Assembly (NCBI GenBank): GCA_038030265.1
Contig: CM075941.1
Coordinates: 45,756,164-45,820,163, forward strand
DNA length: 64,000 nt
Direction: 5' to 3'
DNA from: Corythucha ciliata
Lineage: Eukaryota; Arthropoda; Insecta; Hemiptera; Tingidae
In this document: piece by piece, positions 20,363-31,200 of the stretch
How the letters are laid out: each line of letters opens with the position of its first letter
Position numbering within the stretch: position 1 is the first letter of the stretch
The notes under the pieces: model-generated
What the model was told of the DNA's origin: nothing
The model's database searches: none
The model's input: only the letters and a program-made list of their open reading frames with translations
Made by a program: the position numbers and the translations under genes

Positions 20363-21594
20363 AAGAAAATGAGTGGTGTCTAGACAGTGGGTGTTCGTCA
20401 CATATGAGCCGACACAAAGAAATTTTCCAAAAGCTTCATACAAAAACAGAGGGACGAATAAATCTCGCGAACTCATCCTGTATTGAAATGAAAGGTATCG
20501 GCGAAATCAAAATGCCAGTCAGGGTCGGAGATGAGAAGAAAAACATTCTGCTTTCAAATACTCTTTTGGCTCCAGAGCTTCGGACAAACCTTTTGTCAGT
20601 CGGCAAAATTACTGACCATGGGTTTCAAGTTCTGTTCAAAAAAGAATGTGCTCAAGTAATTGATAGTCATAAAAATATCGTATTCAGAGCCGACAAAAGG
20701 GATGGTCTCTACTTAGTTTCAAATCATACGGAAAGCAAAGAAAATAAAGAAGTTTCAAAATACTCAGATTTATCACTATGGCATCAGAGATTGGGGCATC
20801 TAAATTTTAGAGATCTTCAAAAAATTATCAATACAGGTACTGTGACAGGAGTTGGAAAAATTTCCGAGAAGAAACATGCTGAATGTGATATTTGCATGAA
20901 AGGAAAAATGACTCGTACGCCATTTCCCAAAAAATCAGAAAGAAACTTCAAACTTTTGGAATTAATTCATTGTGATATCAGTGGGCCTATGCAAACTCAA
21001 TCCATAGGAGGGTCAAATTACTTCATCACTTTCATAGATGATTACTCACGGTGGGGTGAAGTGACTTGTTTGAAAAAGAAAAGTGAGGCTCTACAAGCTT
21101 TCAAAGAATTCAAGGCACGAGTGGAAAATCAAAAGGGTAAAAAGATTAAGTTCCTCCAAACCGACAATGGAGGAGAGTTCACAAGTCGAGAATTCAACCA
21201 ATTCCTGGAACAGAATGGAATTCAACTCCGACTATCTGTAAGCTACTGCCCAGAACAAAACGGCGTTGCTGAAAGAAAAAATAGGGTTCTTCAGGACATG
21301 GCAAGATGTATGATGATGGAATCGAATATGCCAGATGTTTTTTGGGGAGAGGCTGTTAGCACGGCCAATTATATTCGAAACCGATGTCCATCTCAAGCAA
21401 TCCAGGGGCAAATTCCTTTCACCATGTGGAATGGTAAAATACCTAATATTTCGTTTTTCAAAATTTTCGGAAGCAAAGCATTTGTACTGGACAACCGAGA
21501 AAAAATTGGAAAGTTCAGACCGAGAGCAAAAGAAGCCATTTTCTTGGGATATTCGGACATATCAAAAGGGTACAGAGTATGGATAAAAGATTAA
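20363..21594 (+). pseudogene. Copia protease and integrase
   Basis: The frame entered by about 20370 contains the protease active site CLDSGCSSHM at once, then a GAG-pre-integrase segment with the HHCC zinc site (LWHQRLGHLNF ... CDICMKGK) and the integrase core: aspartates in IHCDISGP and QTDNGGEF, glutamate in the PEQNGVAERKN region. The core motifs are all present. An in-frame TAA at 21592-21594 ends it; the same frame continues open to 21861. Confidence 0.92.
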
Positions 21595-22496
21595 AGAAAA
21601 GTTCGAGTCACAAGGGACGTCAAAATTATTGAAAAGCTGGATAAATCTAGCAGAGAACCTTTGAATGGAGTGAACGATTACGCGGGGTTACGAAATGAAC
21701 ATCCTGGTAAAGCACAGAAGCCGCCTACTACAACATTCGTTGAATTTGAAATTCCAGCTACGAAGACAACAGTGTGCGCAGAAAGAAACAGTCAACGGAG
21801 TCAAAACGAGATTGATGCACCTGCCATAAATGAAAATTTCGACAATCTAGGCCGCAAGTGAGGCGGTCGTCTCGAGTTAACAAAGGGATACCACCGAGAC
21901 GTTATTCATCATTGCATTGTAGTACGGACCAGCATTGCATTGCAGTTGAACCAAAAAACTGGAAAGATATCCTGGAACTTCCGGAAAATGAAAGAAATAA
22001 ATGGATAATGGCCGCAAAAGAAGAAATGGAATCGTTACAAGAATGCAATACCTGGAAGTTAGTCGAATGCCCGCCGGGAAGGAAACCGATTGGATGTAAA
22101 TGGGTGTTCAAGGTGAAATTCGGAAAGGATGGTACGATTGAACGATATAAGGCCAGGCTGGTTGCAAAAGGGTATTCGCAAAAGTATGGAGAAGACTACG
22201 ATGAAATGTTCGCCCCGGTAACAAGACAAGCAACCGTACGCACCTTATTGACTATTGCCTCGATAAAAAAGATGTCTGTACGTCACTTCGACATAAAAAC
22301 AGCTTTTTTGAATGGAAAACTCCATGACGACATATACATGAAGCAGCCAGAGGGGTTTGTTGCTAAGAGAAATGAGCATCTTGTTTGTAAACTCCAAAAA
22401 AGTATTTACGGATTGAAGCAAGCCGCCAGAGTCTGGAATGAAACTTTCAATGCAGCGCTTATTGACGTTGGATTCAAGAGAAGTGCAGCAGATTAG
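21595..22496 (+). pseudogene. Copia integrase tail and reverse transcriptase, N-terminal half
   Basis: After the stop the frame continues to 21861, then a shift moves reading to the frame 21858-22496. There the RT begins with KEEMESLQECNTWKLV and has the GCKWVFKVK, RYKARLVAKGYSQ and DIKTAFLNG motifs, the last carrying the first catalytic aspartate. A TAG at 22494-22496 interrupts a conserved spot just before CLYTK. Confidence 0.9.
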
Positions 22497-23108
22497 TGTT
22501 TATATACAAAAACAGATAATAATGGTCTAATCACATACGTGTTAATTTACGTAAACCCCGTCTTATGTGCCGGCACTAAGGAGAATGTGCTTAAAACCTT
22601 TGAACTTCTTTCAGAAAAATTCGAAATTAGAGATTTAGGGGAAATCAGTAATTATCTAGGAACCGAAATAGATAAAATGAAAGATGGAAGTTACGTGATG
22701 TCTCAGACTAGAAAAATCGAACATATTGTCAGAGAATACGGCCTAGATGATGCAAGAATAGAAAAAACTCCGATGGACAGTGGTTTCGTCAGCTCTACGA
22801 ATGAGTCTCCCAGGCTACCTGAAAACAACAAATATCGCGAAGCAATTGGGTCTCTTCTCTATTTGAGCACAAGCATTCGTCCTGACATATCTTTAGCCGT
22901 TTCAATACTGGGAAGAAGAGTTGAACGTCCTACTCAAAGTGATTGGAATGCGGTGAAAAGAATTATTCGGTACTTAAAAGGGACAAAGAATATGAAACTC
23001 AAACTCGGAGGAAAAGAAGAGCCTATTGTTTTAGTCGCATATGCGGACGCTGATTGGGCTGGCGACGCATCGATCGGATCGCAAGTCAACAAGTGGATAT
23101 TAATTTAA
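22497..23108 (+). pseudogene. Copia reverse transcriptase, C-terminal half
   Basis: It is the same frame as the preceding block after the TAG. The catalytic box that should read YVDD reads YVNP (near 22545-22560), removing both metal-binding aspartates. Conserved segments follow, among them YLGTEI and SLLYLSTSIRPDI, then YADADWAGD, which starts the RNase H. The frame is lost near 23095. Confidence 0.92.
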
Positions 23109-23523
23109 AATTGGGACGAGTTGCGTCGCTTGGAGCTGTAAAAAACAAACTTCTGTCGCATTATCGTCAACAGAAGCTGAATTTTTAGCAGCTTCCGAAA
23201 CGTGCCAAGAAGCTGTGTGGTTGAGGTTACTGCTGGAAGACTTGGGATGTGTGCAAACCAACGCCACGACTTTATTCGAAGATAACCAAAGCTGCATAAA
23301 ATACATTTCCAATGAGAAAAACAGTAAAAGAATAAAGCGCATGGACGTTCGTCGGTGTTACGTAAAGGATCTAATCCAAATCAGGGAAATCACACTCGAC
23401 TACTGCCCTTCAAGAGATAATCTTGCGGACATCCTAACGAAAGCTCTTCCATTTCACAATCACCAAAATTTATCGTCACGTATCGGGTTAATACCAGCAA
23501 ACGATGTTGAGAGGGGGTGTTGA
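23109..23523 (+). pseudogene. Copia RNase H
   Basis: In the shifted frame the RNase H reads through KKQTSVALSSTEAEF, LFEDNQSCI and ends near CPSRDNLADILTKALP, a typical Copia C-terminus. It lies downstream of a frameshift and a stop, so it could not be made from the full-length RNA. Confidence 0.88.
23509..23517 (+). other. Polypurine tract of Copia element
   Basis: GAGAGGGGG lies directly before the 3' LTR, the usual place for the second-strand primer. Confidence 0.8.
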
Positions 23524-23616
23524 GAAGCAACATCTTTACTGTAATTGAGCATATGTAACAAAATAAAAATTTATTATACGTTCTGTCTTCAACAGCTCTG
23601 GGTTTATGTCTCAACA
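23518..23616 (+). repeat. 3' LTR of Copia element
   Basis: It is 99 bp and identical to the 5' LTR except for one base; it is followed by the TTATG duplication. Confidence 0.95.
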
Positions 23617-23804
23617 TTATGGCCCCGTTGTAAAACTCAAAAAAATTGCTCAGCACTTGATGAGGTTTTGTTTTCAACACATGTAAAATAAGAGGGAAGG
23701 ATTAATCGCAATTAATCGTGTTATAGTTTAACAACGGACCCAATATTGGCGCGTTTTATTTTCAATTTCATAGCCACAAATTAGCCGGAATTTTCACCAT
23801 TCAG

Positions 23805-24430
23805 GTTTGTGACTCGTGGACATATTGTCTGGATGGCCTTCCTCTCGAGGAAGGAAGGGAAATAAATGAATTAGGCGTTATCTTTAATAATAAGGGGAAT
23901 TTCCATGTTCACATTACCAGCATTAGAGGTAAGGCTCTCAGAGCTTGGGGCTTTGTGAAGCGTTTTTCAGCGGACTTTGGTAGCCCTCTTGTCGTTAAAC
24001 TTTTGTATCAATCGCTGATCCGTTGTCACTTGGAGTGTACTTCCGTTGTCTGGGATCCATTTCCGAAGTCAGAGATTGATTCATTTGGAGTTGATCCAGC
24101 GTAGAGCTAATAGATACCTGGCGTACATATTTGGGGCGTCTCGAGCATTATCATATAATGAAAGGCTTCTTTTTACTGGGCTGCACTCATTGGCGGAAAT
24201 ACGACGCTCCAAGAGCCTCCTATTTGCTTGGAAGATCCTCAACTCTCACATCTACACCGAAATCCTTTCTCGCCTGTGTCATAAAGTTCTTCAGCGTGAT
24301 TTGAGACGTGATGGCCAAGTGTTTTACCGTTTACCGTTTTACAGCCGCGAGGCATTACACGCTGGATCGCTTAGCTTCTGTAACGATCTCGATTCCCTCG
24401 CATTGCGATTTTTTTAGTGATACTTTTCAT
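23805..24430 (+). pseudogene. LINE reverse-transcriptase C-terminal fragment
   Basis: The first part reads ELGVIFNNKGNFHVHI (near 23868) and LLYQSLIRCHLECTSVVWDP, motifs after the palm in Jockey/CR1-type ORF2. A frameshift at about 24065 leads into a 123-residue frame with ELIQRRANRYLAYIFG and SYNERLLFTGLHSL, the usual C-terminus. The copy is 5'-truncated, without endonuclease or catalytic palm. It may end near the AT-rich stretch at 24430-24495. Confidence 0.85.
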
Positions 24431-24560
24431 TCCTTTAAAAGGAAATTGACTACAGACAGTTAATCACATTATTTAACTTAATAAATTAATTAAACTGATT
24501 ATATCCGGACGACGATGGAAGGGCATAGCCCAAACACGATTCGAGTTTCGAGAAAAAATG

Positions 24561-24633
24561 GCTCCCCGGCGGGATTTGAACCCACAACCTCTGGATTACC
24601 AGTCCAGCATGCTGCCAATTGCGCCACGGAGAC
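24561..24633 (-). tRNA. tRNA-like sequence (probable tRNA pseudogene or SINE head)
   Basis: The 73-nt minus-strand sequence folds as a cloverleaf: a 5-bp anticodon stem CTGGA/TCCAG around loop CTGGTAA (anticodon GGT, nominally Thr) and a T arm GTGGG-TTCAAAT-CCCGC. A-box-like TGGCGCAATTGG and B-box GGTTCAAATCC are present. The first acceptor pair is G-G and one D-stem pair is C-A. The body resembles eukaryotic tRNA-Asn (GTCTC.GTGGCGCAAT start) with an altered anticodon. GGT is seldom used in animals, so a working tRNA is unlikely. Confidence 0.6.
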
Positions 24634-24660
24634 GCCTTTGGGAGTCGTACTCCTAGGGAT

Positions 24661-24813
24661 AAGCTAAGCCGAACCCCTCCCAGGTCCATTGTTTCTCGAA
24701 ACTCTAGGCGTTTCTCCTGATCGGTAAACCACGCCGAATTTTATCTTATCTAGATGTTGCTAGATTGATATAATGAAGAAACAATGGACCTGGGTGGGGT
24801 TCGGCTTAGCCTC
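24661..24813. repeat. Hairpin element beside the tRNA-like sequence
   Basis: Arms 24661-24696 and 24777-24813 (AGCTAAGCCGAACCCC and GGGGTTCGGCTTAGC) are inverted repeats of about 36 bp with one or two mismatches around an 80-bp AT-rich loop. It may be a small foldback element or part of the same composite as the tRNA-like sequence. Confidence 0.8.
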
Positions 24814-25019
24814 CATCTCGGCCTTAGTGCTGTTGAGCTGAATAAATAAATTCATTTGTCGACGAGCTCCTAGCACATTCTATTCTCCTAGTCATATGGA
24901 TCCAACTCCTGTCATAAACGACGATTTCGCCCCCATTTTCGACTGCCAAGCGGCGATTTCTGATATTTCGTAACAGGAAAATATAATGTTCTGGGAGCTC
25001 GGCTTCCGTCAATGCATTA

Positions 25020-25487
25020 TCTTATTTATTGCCGCACATTTGCGTTTTTTTTATTTGTTGCCATGAATTAGTGCTCTATCTCAATTACCACAATCCACGA
25101 TTCTTGTTTTTCATTAATTGTAGCACTTAGTTAACGCATTTTATCCATTTTAGCCACGAATCAGCGTTTTTCCTCCAACTTAGCTGCAATTGTGAGGCTT
25201 AAAAAAAAATATATTAGCCATGAATTAGCGCTTTATTTATTTATTTTTTTCGAGTCATCTGAAGTCACAAAGTGTCATCCAGAAAAGCAATTTAATTATT
25301 TGAGCCGTGAATTTGTGTTTTTCTCGATTTTAACTCGATTTTATTTTTTTTAAATAGGAAAATTGGCACTTTTTCCAATTTTTAGGTGCGATTTATTTGA
25401 ATTCTGGCCACGAATTAGTGCTTTTTCACATCGTTAATAGGCACAATAATAAATGTTGCCTCCAAAAACCGCAAATTGTCGTTTTCT

Positions 25488-25519
<32 letters not shown>

Positions 25520-25800
25520 GGCGTCAAGAGTTAACGTCTTTAGCCACGAATGAACGATTTTTCATCACTTTTAGTCATGGATTATAGCTTTTTCTCAATT
25601 TTAGCCGTGAACTTGCCCCATATATGAACGGCGCGTTAGCGGGTTTTCTATATTATAAATTTATAACCGTAAAAGGGCCACCATTAACCCCGAATCTACA
25701 AATGTTCCTTCGTTTTAGCCTCGAATGAAATTTTTTTCGGAATTATGTCCCTGAATTCAGAAACGTAAAATCTAAAATTCCCTTTTTTCCCCATCTTTAA
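25020..25800 (+). repeat. Long block of the dispersed ~30-bp repeat
   Basis: Variants of TTAGCCACGAATTAGCGCTTTTT recur at about 30-bp spacing, with a T run near 25490-25519. From 25600 the order of blocks (GAACTTGCCCCAT, then AAAGGGCCACC, then AAATGTTC) is also found at 31093-31180. The family is therefore a structured repeat and not random low complexity. Confidence 0.7.
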
Positions 25801-26223
25801 ACTTTGAGGAACCTCCACAGAAGAGGAGTCTGGGTCCGTCGGTCCCCAGATCTAGCCCCCTCCAAGGCACCCTAGTGATTATTACTTCTTTGAAGGGGTT
25901 TTTCAACGGAATGGAATATATTTTGACGGATTTCTGACGGAATTTTGAGTTTGACTTGACGCGGAAAAGCTAAGTGTCAGTTGGCATCGCTGGAACCGAT
26001 GATAATGTGATGGAGGGAGGCGGGATATTCCAGGCCCATGATCAGAGGGGCCCCCAAAAAGCTTGAATATGAAAAAATCGATACTAGAGTATGGAGGTCC
26101 ACGGTGCGTATCCAGAGTCGGCTTGAGAGGATGCCCATGACTATCAACATCCTGCCAGCGCGCCATCAAGTGCAATTGAGCAGAGTGTCCATCTTACAAA
26201 GCGACCCCTATTCGAGGATAAGC

Positions 26224-27920
26224 GTTCTGGGTAAAACCGGAGAACGCGACGATCAAGCTGGGTAAAAATTACAGACCAAGTGGGTAAACAGTTTGAGACA
26301 AGCGACAGACCAACTGGGTAAAAGTGATTAAATCGGTAGTTCGAGAAACCGTGCAGTATAAGTGTATTTATTGTACATGAAATCCAAGTCCTTCTTGTAC
26401 CGCTCCCAACATTGCTCCACAAATTCAGCCTTTTGTTGAGAGATTTTTTTTACCGGATTCACCATGCCTCGTTTTAAGCTAGCTAACTTCATATTGGTCT
26501 CCATTTGGACCTGAGAAAGCGCAGTGATGACTAGATGGATGTTAGGGTGAGGTACGTAAAATTGCTTCCGGAAATCTGCATGAAATGATTCAGCCCCATT
26601 CGTGGTTCGCAAGTGGTTGTCAGGTGGGGCAGCAGCCCAGAGAGTAGGGGGAAAAAGAGAATCATCTTCAACGTAGTTGACATGTATGTAGTAAGCGAAC
26701 TGTGTACCTGCTGATGGGGTCGTCATCATCAATGAAGTAAATGCGTTGTACACCATTTCTGGCGGAAAGAAACTGAGGCCGAAGAATTGCTTGAGCCACA
26801 TACCCACATCGGTTCTATCGCGATACGCTCTTAACAAACTCTTATTTTTTTGAATCCGACGAAACCATGCTTGGTGGAGATGGAAATTACAACCACGTAT
26901 TTGGCATTCCGGAAATTGATCCATGGCGGCAACGTGCGCTGCTTTTTCAAAGTCGAGATGCAAGTACTTCATCTGCATGTTTTTCCGGCACACGTGTAAA
27001 CAAAGTTGCTTGAGCGCATTCCACAATTCAGTGTAGTCTTCCTTGGACTTACCCTTCAAAAAAGCAAAAACAACAGGTAAATGGAAGCCTTCCGAGTAGA
27101 CGTGAACAGTGTACAATTGATGGTAAAATTGTGGAGTGTAAGTAAAAGTCCCATCTGCTATCACGTGAACTGCAGTGGTGAGCAATTCTAGATTTTTCGG
27201 GGTTGTGAAAATTGGTAAGTCCCTCTCACTTTTCATAAAACACCTTTTCTCGTCATTCACCGAACAGTTCTGCTGGTTTTCATAAAGCTGTTTTTGACAC
27301 TCGCCAATCGATTTCGGGATACCGAGCATAATCTTTCTCCGTGCGGTGTACATAGTTCTTCTTATAAGGGATCAGTTACATCCGAGCTTGACATTTCCAT
27401 TCTGATGAGTTTGTTCGGTTTCGTCGATACATCTTCTACAGCTTTTCTTTTCAAAATTGAGGAAAGTTTTTCAAGTTCGTTACTTTCCACTTCTTTAGGT
27501 TCATGATTGTGGTCATGTTTGGTTGATAACACTCGAGTCACTTCTCTGTCCGTTGTTAATACCACCTTACACTTTCTGTTCGAACACCTGAAACTCACTG
27601 CACCATCAGTTATCACTCTAAATTCAGTAAATTTATATCGGTCGACCACTACTGCATTTCTCCCGCGTTGACTTAAATACATGGACTCGATTTTCACATC
27701 CATTTTACTCTTTATCACTCTGGCAACTGAACTCGATAGTGATTACATGATGAACGGTGATCGCTGAACCATCCTCTACTCGATACCGATTACATTATAA
27801 AAGGTGGTCGTTGAACCGGGCTGATTCGTTGTTTGATTATAACTTTACCCAGTTGGTTCCTCACTCGTTTACCCAGTTGGACTGTCGCGGGCCCCGTCCC
27901 GCTGTCACTATTTACCCACT
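26224..27920 (-). mobile_element. Mutator-like (MULE) transposon
   Basis: A transposase pseudogene (26328-27718) lies between two clusters of a short motif in opposite orientation: CTGGGTAAA-like copies at 26227, 26258, 26280 and 26313 on the left, and TTTACCCA-like copies at 27844, 27868 and 27911 on the right. These look like internally repeated terminal inverted repeats. I could not fix exact termini or a 9-bp duplication. Confidence 0.7.
26328..27718 (-). pseudogene. MULE transposase with FLYWCH zinc finger
   Basis: The first frame (27718-27362, 118 residues) has a FLYWCH-type zinc finger: YLSQRGRNAVVVDRYKF, then FRCSNRKC and the HDHNH zinc ligands. The second (27353-26328, 341 residues) has the MULE core: IADGTFTYTP with the first catalytic aspartate, LHLDFEKAAHVA with the second, and CNFHLHQAWFRRIQ. 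Homology reads across the join, where a one-base shift near 27362 separates the two. No intron of sensible size explains it, so this copy is probably inactive. Confidence 0.87.
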
Positions 27921-28535
27921 TGGAACTCCCCCCCCCCTATTCTCCCCCCGGTTCTCACTGTTATGCCACCGTTTTTGGCCAGCACTTGTTGCTCGCATTT
28001 ACATCAGGAGCCGCACGAATTTCACGCCACACTGGTCTGAATTTCATTAAAATCACGGTAAATCTTCAACCGCACAAACAAGTGGCCCAACTATACAGAA
28101 ACGGGCCAACCACATAGAAAACCCAAGCACATCAAAGCTTCAACCACATCAGAAAGCTCTGATCCTTGTAAAGCTCCAACCTCTCTAGTTTTGGGTTCCT
28201 TCACTCGGGGAATCCGAAACTTGAGACGGATTTTCCATCAGGCAAATGAAGGGGCCCCAGCATCTAATTTTTCGGGTCAAACGCCCCAAAATATTGCGAT
28301 TGATGTAGGTAGGCGGAACGTAAACCCCGGCGACTTTATTTTCAATGAAAAATAAAAAAATTTGATTATTAAAATGTAAACATGAATGAAATCAGAATGC
28401 AGTGATTGTGTAAAGGTGGAGGTCACGGTCCCCCCAGCAAAAACTGGCTATCAGTAATTTGTCTCAATCCACAGCGCGGCTGCTGTTGCACAGTCGTTCC
28501 CCTTGTCATTTCCTCCGGTCCTTCGGTCCAAAGCC
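27921..28535. other. No gene seen; probable upstream region of paralogue B
   Basis: It contains a C-rich run near 27931 and no recognisable domain. The promoter of the gene starting at 28536 should lie here; nothing specific is visible. Confidence 0.5.
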
Positions 28536-29284
28536 ATGCCTTCCGGCTTCAGAGTTCCTAAAATTAAAAAGTCGTGTTGCAATTGTTCACTGCGCACCGG
28601 TACAGAAATTATCGCCTATTCCTATTTGGTAAAATGTCTAAAATTGATATCAACATTCTCCCCCTCTAATAAATTCATGGACATATTCGCAGTTAATCAG
28701 TTTACTAGTCGCTTGCATTGTCTCTTCGGGCGTAGGTAAGCGGTTCTACGGTATTTTTTTTTAACAACAAGCGCCACGTATGTATTTATAAATCGAACGC
28801 TTCGCAGCTGGTGAACTGGCTCTTTTTTACGATTCAACTACGGCGGTCTCTCAATTGGTTTTCACCGTCACACTGTTGAGGGGAGCTCGCCTGGTGAGTT
28901 GACAACTTAATTTTCCCTATAGGGGAAGAACTCACAATAATGGTTTTTGTTCACCGTGCCGTATAGGAATCGGAAATACTTGTCCTTCCGTGGATATTGT
29001 TACAGTCAATGCTTACGTTGGTTCAAGTGTTGGAATTGTTGACATCGTTAGTGATGCTCGCCTTTTATTCATTTAGAGCTATGTTTGCGCCGCAGTATTT
29101 TGGATTTGGTGAATTTTAGACCGCTGCGAAGGATTTCGGACGCTAAAATTTTCTTTGAAATGTTTCAGTAATTGAAATCTACACTATCATCGTAGTCTAC
29201 AATTATTACCGTGAACTACGGGAACTACGGGAGTCCAGAGAAAGGCACTCATTGCCAGCAAGCGGCCTAGACGAGATTGCTTGA
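28536..29284 (+). CDS. Small four-helix membrane protein, LAPTM4-like, paralogue B
   Basis: Five exons: 28536-28628, 28693-28735, 28808-28893, 28967-29108 and 29169-29284; 480 nt, 159 residues. Donors are GTAAAA, GTAAGC, GTGAGT and GTGAAT; acceptors end GCAG, GCAG, ATAG and TCAG. Exon 1 (93 nt) and exon 2 (43 nt) have the same lengths as in paralogue A, and all phases agree. Exon 1 gives KIKKSCCNCSLRTGTEI and exon 4 begins ESEILVLPWILLQS; exon 5 has VVYNYYRELRELRES, then a short polar tail. Helices 1-2 have diverged most. The intact frame across four introns argues for a functional gene. Role unknown; a lysosomal or endomembrane protein is a guess from family appearance. Confidence 0.87.
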
Positions 29285-30990
29285 CTTGAGGGAATCGGCA
29301 CGCGGCGATAAGCTCGAATACCACTCAACATTTTTAAAGTAAAATTTAACAGGAAGTTAATTTCCATGATTATTGGAAATTTCGAAACATTGCAACAGTG
29401 AAAAAAAGGCGTCATTTACGTAGAGATAAGAGAGGAAACGTAGAAGGAGAAATAGTCTCTACATATTAATGGAAAAGGACTCGTGAAACTCCCGTGGGGT
29501 CCACAAAGACCAATTGGAACATTTGCAATTCTGTTTTACACTCAATGGAGTTTGCCAGACTCTCGTAATATATAATTTCGACGCTTTGAACGCGAAAGGA
29601 CGCTTTTGAAGACGGTAAATAATCACACCCATTCCTCCCCAACCATCTCTTTCATCGTCCACCGATTGTGTTTCTGTTGGCTGTGACGCCACGTTCCAAT
29701 AAAGATGCCCGCGGGGCAGGTCACCAAATGTTTCCTATAGGTTATTATAATTACTGTGAGTTTTATGGCTCATCAGTTTGTCGGTCTTCCGTTCCAGGAG
29801 GTCTTTGTTCGAAAAAAAAAATGTGAGAAAGAAATGCTCTGCGTAAAAATCTTCCTCAAACAGCCACTGCACGATTAGAGGTTCCATGTAAACGTCAGAC
29901 CGCTCGGAATGGATCGACACGAACTTTTTTTTTTATAGGCGGGGAACATAGTACCGAGCTACCTCATGTTAACCGTCGGTCATCCCCCCCCCTCCATAAC
30001 ACACTCACAACCCTCTCTGTTCGTGCTAGCTACTAATATCCACACTGAAACCAACGATCGGACAAATACTCTAATCACGTTTCTTTTGATTGCCTCGTGA
30101 ATGCCTGAACTCAAACGACACGGTTGACTTCACCTTCTTTCTTAATTTAACGTTCATTCAATTTATTTCTCATCGCTGTGAAACAAAGTGTAATTATTAT
30201 TCGTGAAACTAAACTATGAACGCGAATATTGAATCTTGAAATAATTCTATAAGCGCACGATTTTCAGATTTAAACCAATAAGCCGGCAGTCTTCATACAG
30301 ATCTGTCCACCCCGTCACCCCACTACTCATTCTATCCAGTTTGAACAACTTTCTTTCGGATAAATTCAATTTGGTCCGATTTCGCCCCCGCCCTCCCACC
30401 CCTATTCACCAAAATAAGGCCGTGTCTACACAGCTCGGAGAAAACAGTATACCCTTTTGAATGATGGAATGGATGGGAAGGCCGGGGCGCCAAAGATTGC
30501 CTTTCAGTTTACCCGCGACCGTATTGATTTTTATCTGGAACAATAAATAAAACTTAATGCTTTGATTTCTTGCTCCAATAAGCTCTTCTCTTCTTTTTTT
30601 GCGGTCAACAGGCTCTTTTTTTATTTCTCTCTCTCTCTTTTGTGAAAAATCTCGTCTCCTCACTCCTCATCAAGTTCAGGAAGATATAGTGATTGCTATA
30701 GTTGCAGGGCACGGTTTTTTTTTACGAGGATTCGTGCGTTCCCTGTATTTTTTTTTTTTTTTATTTGGTGGCGCTTTATGGCTAGTTATGTTCGAGGAAG
30801 CGATACGTCACGCAAAATTTTTAATTAGAACGTTATTAAACGGAAGAGAAAAGCCAAGGACTTACTACTTTATACGCAACCCGATTACAGCGGAATTCGA
30901 ATTAGCAAGCTTTTTAAACTCAAATAAGGGGTGGCGTCTGCGGAGAGCGCAGCTGCGAACGAAAAATGAAGGAAAGCTGTAAGCAGCGTT
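29285..30990. other. No gene seen
   Basis: Intergenic AT-rich DNA follows paralogue B. Open frames are short, without recognisable domains or consistent splice sites. T- and A-rich runs occur near 29810 and 30745. Confidence 0.55.
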
Positions 30991-30994
30991 GTCT

Positions 30995-31200
30995 CGATTT
31001 TTTATATATTATTTTATTTTATCGTTTTTATCTATTTTAGACACGAATGAACGATTTTTTTCCGCCTTTTGGTTAATTCGCGTTTTTTGACAGTTTTAGC
31101 CGCTAACTTGCCCCATGTACTGTTTTTAAATTTTAGCCGCTAAAGGACCACGGTTAATTCGCAAATGTTTCTCAGTTATAGGGCCGTATTCAGAAACCAA
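30995..31200 (+). repeat. Dispersed ~30-bp repeat block
   Basis: TTTTAGACACGAATGAACG and TTTTAGCCGCTAACTTGCCCC begin a block whose order matches 25595-25720. It merges on the right into GGGCCGTATTCAGAAACC, which looks like the end of another MITE. Confidence 0.65.

Larger units (their letters stand above)
19405..23616 (+). mobile_element. Copia LTR retrotransposon, 4212 bp, coding-dead
   Basis: Direct LTRs of 99 bp (19405-19503 and 23518-23616) begin TGTTGAGAAG and end GTCTCAACA, differing at one base, and are flanked by TTATG at 19400-19404 and 23617-23621. The internal order is gag, protease, integrase, RT, RNase H, the Copia order. The polyprotein is interrupted by frameshifts near 20355, 21857 and 23095 and in-frame stops at 21592 and 22494, and the RT catalytic box is changed. 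Confidence 0.96.

Noticed and set aside
20350..20375. Programmed frameshift between Copia gag and protease
   Set aside because: No canonical slippery heptamer lies in the gag frame and Copia normally uses one continuous frame; several other disabling changes are present.
24561..24633. Functional tRNA-Thr(GGT)
   Set aside because: A mismatched first acceptor pair, a D-stem mismatch and an anticodon rarely used in animals make a pseudogene or SINE head more likely.
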